Below, piece by piece: positions 52,742 to 62,800 of a DNA stretch of 64,000 nucleotides (positions are counted from its first letter, which is position 1; the number at the start of each line of letters is the position of its first letter). The DNA lies in NCBI RefSeq assembly GCF_050947335.1, contig NW_027473329.1, positions 1,364,001 to 1,428,000 on the forward strand, in the 5' to 3' direction. This DNA comes from Megachile rotundata (Eukaryota > Arthropoda > Insecta > Hymenoptera > Megachilidae). The translations under genes and the position numbers were made by a program. A model generated the notes under the pieces. It was not told the DNA's origin. It saw nothing but the letters and a program-made list of their open reading frames with translations, and made no database searches.

Positions 52742-53618
52742 GATTGTGTGATTGTGTGATTGTGTGATTGTGTGATTGTGTGATTGTGTGATTGTGTGAT
52801 TGTGTGATTGTGTGATTGTGTGATTGTGTGATTGTGTGATTGTGTGATTGTGTGATTGTGTGATTGTGTGATTGTGTGATTGTGTGATTGTGTGATTGTG
52901 TGATTGTGTGATTGTGTGATTGTGTGATTGTGTGATTGTGTGATTGTGTGATTGTGTGATTGTGTGATTGTGTGATTGTGTGATTGTGTGATTGTGTGAT
53001 TGTGTGATTGTGTGATTGTGTGATTGTGTGATTGTGTGATTGTGTGATTGTGTGATTGTGTGATTGTGTGATTGTGTGATTGTGTGATTGTGTGATTGTG
53101 TGATTGTGTGATTGTGTGATTGTGTGATTGTGTGATTGTGTGATTGTGTGATTGTGTGATTGTGTGATTGTGTGATTGTGTGATTGTGTGATTGTGTGAT
53201 TGTGCGGTTGTGTGACCGTGATTGTGTGATTGTGATTGTGTGATTGTGTGATTGTGTGATTGTGTGATTGTGTGACTGAGTGATTGTGTGACTGTGTGAC
53301 TGTGTGACTGTGTGATTGAGGAACTGTGTGATTGTGTGACCATGATTGTGTGACCGTGATTGTGTGACCGATTGTGTGACCGTGATAGTGTGACCGTGAA
53401 TGTGTGAATGCGTGATTGTGATTGCGTGATTGTGATTCCGTGATTGTGTGATTGTGTGATTGTGTGATTGTGTAATTGTGTGATTGTGTGATTGTGTGAT
53501 TGTGTGATTGTGTAATTGTGATTGTGCGATTGTGATTGTGTGATTGTGTGATTGTGTGATTGTGTGATTGTGTGATTGTGTGATTGTGAGATTGTGTGAT
53601 TGTGTGATTGTGAGCTTG
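52742..53618 (+). repeat. 8-mer block B17 with 57 pure 8-mers
   Basis: The longest uninterrupted pure 8-mer run in the window: 57 identical units, 52742-53197. The GCGGTTG-GACCG, GACTG, GAGGAACTG, GACCATG, GACCG, GATAG, GAATG module of B16 then repeats with an offset of 1291, then 1299 after one extra 8-mer. It ends at GAGCTTG 53612-53618. No gene is seen. Confidence 0.93.
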
Positions 53619-54021
53619 TGTGATTGTGTGATTGTGATTGTGTGATTGTGATTGTGTGATTGTGATTGTGTGATTGTGATTGTGTGATTGTGATTGTGTG
53701 ATTGTGATTGTGTGATTGTGATTGTGTGATTGTGATTGTGTGATTGTGATTGTGTGATTGTGATTGTGTGATTGTGATTGTGTGATTGTGATTGTGTGAT
53801 TGTGATTGTGTGATTGTGATTGTGTGATTGTGATTGTGTGATTGTGATTGTGTGATTGTGATTGTGTGATTGTGATTGTGTGATTGTGATTGTGTGATTG
53901 TGATTGTGTGATTGTGATTGTGTGATTGTGATTGTGTGATTGTGATTGTGTGATTGTGATTGTGTGATTGTGATTGTGTGATTGTGATTGTGTGATTGTG
54001 ATTGTGTGATTGTGATTGTGT
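53619..54021 (+). repeat. 14-mer array A18
   Basis: About 28 units, the last array introduced by GAGCTTG. It exits at GATTGTGACTG (54022). Confidence 0.94.
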
Positions 54022-57000
54022 GATTGTGACTGTGTGATTGAGTGAGTGTGTGATTGTGTGATTGTGTCATTGTGTGATTGTGTGATTGTGTGATTGTGTG
54101 ATTGTGTGAGTGTGTGATTGTGTGATTGAGTGATTGTGTGCTTGTGTGATTGTGTGATTGTGTGATTTTGTGATTGTGTGATTGTGTGCTTGAGTGATTG
54201 TGTGCTTGTGTGATTGTGTGATTGTGTGATTGTGATTGTGTGATTGTGATTGTGTGATTGTGATTGTGCGATTGTGATTGTGTGATTGTGTGATTGTGTG
54301 ATTGTGTGATTGTGTGATTGTGTGATTGTGTGATTGTGTGATTAGGTGATTGTGTGATTGTGTGATTGTGATTGTGTGATTGTGACTGTGTGATTGTGTG
54401 AGTGTGTGATTGTGTGATTGCGTGATTGTGTGATTCTGTGATTTTGTGATTGTGTGATTTTGTGATTGTGTGATTGTGTGATTGCGTGATTGTGTGATTG
54501 TGCGATTGTGTGGTTGTGTGATTGTGTGAGTGTGTGATTGTGTGATTGTGTGATTGAGTGATTGTGTGCTTGTGTGATTGTATACTTGTGTGATTGTGTG
54601 ATTGTGTGATTGTGATTGTGTGATTGTGTGATTGTGTGATTGTGTGATTGTGTGATTGTGTGATTGTGTGATTGTGTGATTGTGTGATTGTGTGATTGTG
54701 TGATTGTGTGATTGTGTGATTGTGTGATTGTGTGATTGTGTGATTGTGTGATTGTGTGATTGTGTGATTGTGTGATTGTGTGATTGTGTGATTGTGTGAT
54801 TGTGTGATTGTGTGATTGTGTGATTGTGTGATTGTGTGATTGTGTGATTGTGATTGTGTGATTGTGTGATTGTGTGGTTGTGCGATCGTGATTGTGTGAT
54901 CGTGATGGTCTGATCGTGATTGTGTGATCGTGATTGTGTGATCGTGATTGTGTGATCGTGATTGTGCGATTGCGTGCTTGTGACTGTGTGATTGTGTGAC
55001 TGTGTGATTGTGTGATTGTGTGATTGTGTGATTGTGTGATTGTGTGATTGTGTGATTGTGTGATTGCGTGATTGTGTGATTGTGTGATTGTGTGATTGTG
55101 TGATTGAGTGATTGTGTGATTGTGTGATTGTGTGAATGTGTGATTGTGTGACCGTGATTGTGTGATTGTGTGATTGTGTGATTGTGTGATTTTGTGATTG
55201 TGTGATTGTGTGATTGTGTGATTGTGTGATTGTGTGATTGTGTGATTGTGTGATTGTGTGATTGTGTGATTGTGTGATTGTGTGATTGTGTGATTGTGTG
55301 ATTGTGTGATTGTGTGATTGTGTGATTGTGTGATTGTGTGATTGTGTGATTGTGTGACTGAGTGATTGTGTGACTGAGTGATTGTGTGATTGCGTGATAG
55401 TGTGATTGTGTGGTTGTGTGACCGTGATTGTGTGATCGTGATTGTGCGATCGTGATTGTGTGATCGTGATTGTGTGATCGTGATTGTGTGATTGCGTGAT
55501 TGTGATTGTGTGATTGTGTGACTGTGTGATTGTGTGATTGTGTGATTGTGTGATTGTGTGATTGTGTGATTGTGTGATTGTGTGATTGTGTGATTGTGTG
55601 ATTGTGTGATTGTGTGATTGTGTGATTGTGTGATTGTGTGATTGTGTGATTGTGTGATTGTGTGGTTGTGTGACCGTGATTGTGTGATCGTGATTGTGTG
55701 ATCGTGATTGTGTGATCGTGATTGTGTGATTGCGTCATTGTGATTGTGTGACTGTGTGATTGTGTGATTGTGTGATTGTGTGATTTTGTGATTGAGTGAT
55801 TGTGTGATTGTGTGATTGTGTGAATGTGTGATTGTGTGATTGTGTGATTGTGTGCATGTGTGATTGTGTGATTAGGTGATTGTGTGATTGTGTGATTGTG
55901 TGATTGTGTGATCGTGTGATTGTGTGATTGTGTGATTGTGTGATTGTGTGATTGTGTGATTGAGTGATTGTGTGATTGTGTGATTGTGTGATTGTGATTG
56001 TGTGATTGTGTGATTGTGTGGTTGTGCGATCGTGATTGTGTGATCGTGATTGTCTGATCGTGATTGTGTGATCGTGATTGTGTGATCGTGATTGTGTGAT
56101 CGTGATTGTGCGATTGCGTGCTTGTGACTGTGTGATTGTGTGACTGTGTGATTGTTTGATTGTGTGATTGTGTGATTGTGTGATTGTGTGATTGTGTGAT
56201 TGTGTGATTGCGTGATTGTGTGATTGTGTGATTGTGTGATTGTGTGATTGAGTGATTGTGTGATTGTGTGATTGTGTGAATGTGTGATTGTGTGACCGTG
56301 ATTGTGTGATTGTGTGATTGTGTGATTGTGTGATTTTGTGATTGTGTGATTGTGTGATTGTGTGATTGTGTGATTGTGTGATTGTGTGATTGTGTGATTG
56401 TGTGATTGTGTGATTGTGTGATTGTGATTGTGTGATTGTGTGATTGTGTGGTTGTGCGATCGTGATTGTGTGATCGTGATTGTCTGATCGTGATTGTGTG
56501 ATCGTGATTGTGTGATCGTGATTGTGTGATCGTGATTGTGCGATTGCGTGCTTGTGACTGTGTGATTGTGTGACTGTGTGATTGTGTGATTGTGTGATTG
56601 TGTGATTGTGTGATTGTGTGATTGTGTGATTGTGTGATTGCGTGATTGTGTGATTGTGTGATTGTGTGATTGTGTGATTGAGTGATTGTGTGATTGTGTG
56701 ATTGTGTGAATGTGTGATTGTGTGACCGTGATTGTGTGATTGTGTGATTGTGTGATTGTGTGATTTTGTGATTGTGTGATTGTGTGATTGTGTGATTGTG
56801 TGATTGTGTGATTGTGTGATTGTGTGATTGTGTGATTGTGTGATTTTGTGATTGTGTGATTGTGTGATTGTGTGATTGTGTGATTGTGTGATTGTGTGAT
56901 TGTGTGATTGTGTGATTGTGTGATTGTGTGATTGTGTGATTGTGTGATTGTGTGATTGTGTGATTGTGTGATTGTGTGATTGTGTGATTGTGTGATTGTG

Positions 57001-59601
57001 TGATTGTGTGACTGAGTGATTGTGTGACTGAGTGATTGTGTGATTGCGTGATAGTGTGATTGTGTGGTTGTGTGACCGTGATTGTGTGATCGTGATTGTG
57101 CGATCGTGATTGTGTGATCGTGATTGTGTGATCGTGATTGTGTGATTGCGTGATTGTGATTGTGTGATTGTGTGACTGTGTGATTGTGTGATTGTGTGAT
57201 TGTGTGATTGTGTGATTGTGTGATTGTGTGATTGTGTGATTGTGTGATTGTGTGATTGTGTGATTGTGTGATTGTGTGATTGTGTGATTGTGTGATTGTG
57301 TGATTGTGTGATTGTGTGGTTGTGTGACCGTGATTGTGTGATCGTGATTGTGTGATCGTGATTGTGTGATCGTGATTGTGTGATTGCGTCATTGTGATTG
57401 TGTGACTGTGTGATTGTGTGATTGTGTGATTGTGTGATTTTGTGATTGAGTGATTGTGTGATTGTGTGATTGTGTGAATGTGTGATTGTGTGATTGTGTG
57501 ATTGTGTGCATGTGTGATTGTGTGATTAGGTGATTGTGTGATTGTGTGATTGTGTGATTGTGTGATCGTGTGATTGTGTGATTGTGTGATTGTGTGATTG
57601 TGTGATTGTGTGATTGAGTGATTGTGTGATTGTGTGATTGTGTGATTGTGATTGTGTGATTGTGTGATTGTGTGGTTGTGCGATCGTGATTGTGTGATCG
57701 TGATTGTCTGATCGTGATTGTGTGATCGTGATTGTGTGATCGTGATTGTGTGATCGTGATTGTGCGATTGCGTGCTTGTGACTGTGTGATTGTGTGACTG
57801 TGTGATTGTTTGATTGTGTGATTGTGTGATTGTGTGATTGTGTGATTGTGTGATTGTGTGATTGCGTGATTGTGTGATTGTGTGATTGTGTGATTGTGTG
57901 ATTGAGTGATTGTGTGATTGTGTGATTGTGTGAATGTGTGATTGTGTGACCGTGATTGTGTGATTGTGTGATTGTGTGATTGTGTGATTTTGTGATTGTG
58001 TGATTGTGTGATTGTGTGATTGTGTGATTGTGTGATTGTGTGATTGTGTGATTGTGTGATTGTGTGATTGTGTGATTGTGATTGTGTGATTGTGTGATTG
58101 TGTGGTTGTGCGATCGTGATTGTGTGATCGTGATTGTCTGATCGTGATTGTGTGATCGTGATTGTGTGATCGTGATTGTGTGATCGTGATTGTGCGATTG
58201 CGTGCTTGTGACTGTGTGATTGTGTGACTGTGTGATTGTGTGATTGTGTGATTGTGTGATTGTGTGATTGTGTGATTGTGTGATTGTGTGATTGCGTGAT
58301 TGTGTGATTGTGTGATTGTGTGATTGTGTGATTGAGTGATTGTGTGATTGTGTGATTGTGTGAATGTGTGATTGTGTGACCGTGATTGTGTGATTGTGTG
58401 ATTGTGTGATTGTGTGATTTTGTGATTGTGTGATTGTGTGATTGTGTGATTGTGTGATTGTGTGATTGTGTGATTGTGTGATTGTGTGATTGTGTGATTG
58501 TGTGATTGTGTGATTGTGTGATTGTGTGATTGTGTGATTGTGTGATTGTGAGATTGTGTGATTGTGTGACTGAGTGATTGTGTGACTGAGTGATTGTGTG
58601 ATTGCGTGATAGTGTGATTGTGTGGTTGTGTGACCGTGATTGTGTGATCGTGATTGTGCGATCGTGATTGTGTGATCGTGATTGTGTGATCGTGATTGTG
58701 TGATTGCGTGATTGTGATTGTGTGATTGTGTGACTGTGTGATTGTGTGATTGTGTGATTGTGTGATTGTGTGATTGTGTGATTGTGTGATTGTGTGATTG
58801 TGTGATTGTGTGGTTGTGTGACCGTGATTGTGTGATCGTGATTGTGTGATCGTGATTGTGTGATCGTGATTGTGTGATTGCGTCATTGTGATTGTGTGAC
58901 TGTGTGATTGTGTGATTGTGTGATTGTGTGATTTTGTGATTGAGTGATTGTGTGATTGTGTGATTGTGTGAATGTGTGATTGTGTGATTGTGTGATTGTG
59001 TGCATGTGTGATTGTGTGATTAGGTGATTGTGTGATTGTGTGATTGTGTGATTGTGTGATCGTGTGATTGTGTGATTGTGTGATTGTGTGATTGTGTGAT
59101 TGTGTGATTGTGTGATTGAGTGATTGTGTGATTGTGTGATTGTGTGCATGTGTGATTGTGTGATTAGGTTATTGTGTGATTGTGTGATTGTGTGATTGTG
59201 TGATCGTGTGATTGTGTGATTGTGTGATTGTGTGGTTGTGTGACCGTGATTGTGTGACTGTGATTGTGTGACCGTGATTGTGTGACCGTGATTGTGTGAC
59301 CGTGATAGTGTGACCGTGAATGTGTGACTGCGTGATTCTGATTGCGTGATTGTGATTGCGTGATTGTGTGATTGTGTGATTGTGTGATTGTGTGATGGAG
59401 TGATTGTGTGATTGTGTGAATGTGTGATTGTGTGATCGTGTGATTGTGTGATCATGTGATCGTGTGATCGTGTGATCGTGTGATCGTGTGATTGTGTGAT
59501 TGTGTGATTTTGCGATTGTGTGATTGTGTGACTGTGTGATTGTGTGATTTTGTGATTGTGTGATTGTGTGATTGTGTGATTGTGGGATTGTGTGATTGTG
59601 T
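54022..59601 (+). repeat. Long 8-mer block B18
   Basis: 5.6 kb of 8-mers with only a few 14-mers (about 54228-54280). The left end holds GAGTG, GTCATTG, GTGCTTG, GATTAGG and GTATACTTG variants and a long pure run at about 54610-54845. The rest, 54880 to about 59010, is a higher-order repeat listed separately. The right end (59010-59601) has GCATG at 59003 and 59147, GACCG-GACTG units at 59238-59310, and a GATCG cluster at about 59432-59490. No gene is seen. Confidence 0.92.
54880..59010 (+). repeat. Higher-order repeat with 1654 bp period inside B18
   Basis: Four rare variants recur at exactly 1654 bp: CTGATCG at 56054/57708 and at 56484/58138, GTTTG at 56154/57808, GCGTCATTG (TCA at 55735/57389) and GCATG at 55855/57509. 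A less exact copy lies on each side: CTGATCG at 54910, TCATTG at 58883 and GCATG at 59003 (shifts of 80 and 160 bp, whole numbers of 8-mers). Each period holds two CTGATCG modules 430 bp apart, except the leftmost, which has one. Confidence 0.93.
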
Positions 59602-59806
59602 GATTGTGATTGTGTGATTGTGATTGTGTGATTGTGATTGTGTGATTGTGATTGTGTGATTGTGATTGTGTGATTGTGATTGTGTGATTGTGATTGTGTG
59701 ATTGTGATTGTGTGATTGTGATTGTGTGATTGTGATTGTGTGATTGTGATTGTGTGACTGTGATTGTGTGATTGTGATTGTGCGATTGTGATTGTGTGAT
59801 TGTGAC
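59602..59806 (+). repeat. Short 14-mer array A19
   Basis: About 14 units of the 8+6 repeat. The last units carry GACTG and GTGCG variants. It is not introduced by GAGCTTG. Confidence 0.9.
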
Positions 59807-62800
59807 TGTGTGATTGTGTGAGTGTGTGATTGTGTAACTGAGTGATTATGTGCTTGTGTGATTGTGTGGTTGTGAGATTGTGTGATTGTGTGATTAGGTG
59901 ATTGTGTGATTGTGTGATTGTGTGATTGTGTGATTAGGTGATTGTGTGATTGTGTGATTGTGTGATTGTGTGATTGTGTGATTGTGTGATTGTGTGATTG
60001 TGTGATTGTGTGATTGTGTGATTGTGTGATTGTGTGATTGTGTGATTGTGTGATTGTGATTGTGCGATTGTCATTGTGTGATTGTGTGATTGTGTGATTG
60101 TGTGATTGTGTGATTGTGAGGTTGTGTGATTGTGTGCTTGTGTGATTGTGTGATTGTGATTGTGTGATTGTGTGACTGTGTGATTGTGTGATTGTGTGAT
60201 TGTGTGGTTGTGTGACCGTGATTGTGTGACCGTGATTGTGTGATCGTGATTGTGTGATCGTGTTAGTGTGACCGTGAATGTGTGATTGCGTGATTGTGAT
60301 TGCGTGATTGCGATTGCGTGATTGTGATTGCGTGATTGTGTGATTGTGTGATTGTGTGATTGTGTGATGGTGTGATTAGGTGATTGTGTGATTGTGTGAT
60401 TGTGTGATTGTGTGATTTTGTGATTGTGTGGTTGTGTGATTGTGTGATTGTGTGATTGTGTGCTTGTGTGATTGTATAATTGTGATTGTGCGATTGTGAT
60501 TGCGTGATTGTGATTGTGTGATTGTGGTTGTGTGATTGTGATTGTGTGATTGTGATTGTGTGATTGTGATTGTGTGATTGTGATTGTGTGATTGTGACTG
60601 TGTGATTGTGTGAGTGTGTGATTGTGTGATTGAGTGATTGTGTGCTTGTGTGATTGTGTGATTGTGTGATTGTGTGATTGTGTGATTGTGTGATTGCGTG
60701 ATTGTGTGCTTGTGTGATTGTGTGATTGTGATTGTGTGATTGTGTGACTGTGTGATTGTGTGATTGTGTGATTGTGTGGTTGTGTGACCGTGATTGTGTG
60801 ACCGTGATTGTGTGATCGTGATTGTGTGATCGTGTTAGTGTGACCGTGAATGTGTGATTGCGTGATTGTGATTGCGTGATTGCGATTGCGTGATTGTGAT
60901 TGCGTGATTGTGTGATTGTGTGATTGTGTGATTGTGTGATGGTGTGATTAGGTGATTGTGTGATTGTGTGATTGTGTGATTGTGTGATTGTGTGATTGTG
61001 TGATTGTGTGGTTGTGTGATTGTGTGATTGTGTGATTGTGTGCTTGTGTGATTGTATAATTGTGATTGTGCGATTGTGATTGTGTGATTGTGATTGTGTG
61101 ATTGTGGTTGTGTGATTGTGATTGTGTGATTGTGATTGTGTGATTGTGATTGTGTGATTGTGATTGTGTGATTGTGACTGTGTGATTGTGTGAGTGTGTG
61201 ATTGTGTGATTGAGTGATTGTGTGCTTGTGTGATTGTGTGATTGTGTGATTGTGTGATTGTGTGATTGTGTGATTGTGTGATTGTGTAATTGTGATTGTG
61301 CGATTGTGATTGTGTGATTGTGTGATTGTGTGATTGTGTGATTGTGTGATTGTGTGATTGTGAGATTGTGTGTTTGTGTGCTTTTGTGTTTGTGATTGTG
61401 TGATTGTGATTGTGTGATTGTGATTGTGTGATTGTGTGATTGTGTGATTGTGTGATTGTGTGATTGTGTGATTGTGTGATTGTGTGATTGTGTGATTGTG
61501 TGATTGTGTGATTGAGTGATTGTGTGATTGTGTGATTGTGTGATTGTGTGATTGTGTGATTGTGTGATTGTGTGATTGTGTGGTTGTGTGACCGTGATTG
61601 TGTGACCGTGATTGTGTGATCGTGATTGTGTGATCGTGATAGTGTGACCGTGAATGTGTGGTTGCGTGATTGTGATTGCGTGATTGCGATTGCGTGATTG
61701 TGATTGCGTGATTGTGTGATTGTGTGATTGTGTGATTGTGTGATTGTGTGATTGTGTGATTGTGTGATTGTGTGATTGTGTGATTGTGTGATTGTGATTG
61801 TGCGATTGTCATTGTGTGATTGTGTGATTGTGTGATTGTGTGATTGTGTGATTGTGAGGTTGTGTGATTGTGTGCTTGTGTGATTGTGTGATTGTGATTG
61901 TGTGATTGTGTGACTGTGTGATTGTGTGATTGTGTGATTGTGTGGTTGTGTGACCGTGATTGTGTGACCGTGATTGTGTGATCGTGATTGTGTGATCGTG
62001 TTAGTGTGACCGTGAATGTGTGATTGCGTGATTGTGATTGCGTGATTGCGATTGCGTGATTGTGATTGCGTGATTGTGTGATTGTGTGATTGTGTGATTG
62101 TGTGATGGTGTGATTAGGTGATTGTGTGATTGTGTGATTGTGTGATTGTGTGATTGTGTGATTTTGTGATTGTGTGGTTGTGTGATTGTGTGATTGTGTG
62201 ATTGTGTGCTTGTGTGATTGTATAATTGTGATTGTGCGATTGTGATTGCGTGATTGTGATTGTGTGATTGTGGTTGTGTGATTGTGATTGTGTGATTGTG
62301 ATTGTGTGATTGTGATTGTGTGATTGTGATTGTGTGATTGTGACTGTGTGATTGTGTGAGTGTGTGATTGTGTGATTGAGTGATTGTGTGCTTGTGTGAT
62401 TGTGTGATTGTGTGATTGTGTGATTGTGTGATTGTGTGATTGTGTGATTGTGTGCTTGTGTGATTGTGTGATTGTGATTGTGTGATTGTGTGACTGTGTG
62501 ATTGTGTGATTGTGTGATTGTGTGGTTGTGTGACCGTGATTGTGTGACCGTGATTGTGTGATCGTGATTGTGTGATCGTGTGGTTGTGTGATTGTGTGAT
62601 TGTGTGATTGTGTGATTGTGTGCTTGTGTGATTGTATAATTGTGATTGTGCGATTGTGATTGTGTGATTGTGATTGTGTGATTGTGGTTGTGTGATTGTG
62701 ATTGTGTGATTGTGATTGTGTGATTGTGATTGTGTGATTGTGATTGTGTGATTGTGACTGTGTGATTGTGTGAGTGTGTGATTGTGTGATTGAGTGATTG

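Noticed and set aside
54584..54590. GTATACTTG as a possible unique insertion
   Set aside because: It fits the 8-mer register as a two-base variant of GTGTGCTTG.
60474..60481. GTATAAT words (also 61054, 62220, 62634, 63748) as promoter TATA elements
   Set aside because: They are repeat variants copied with the higher-order unit. No gene, start site or partner element is nearby.
5247..61812. Very long open reading frames on the - strand, 190 to 8510 codons (for example 5247-7820, 10759-14538, 19030-29934, 30150-44246, 30206-55738, 55872-58886)
   Set aside because: The reverse repeat unit lacks stop codons in every frame, so length carries no information. Frames overlap each other in the same region, peptides are pure repeat, many starts are TTG, ends fall wherever a random variant makes a stop, and no domain or promoter context is visible.
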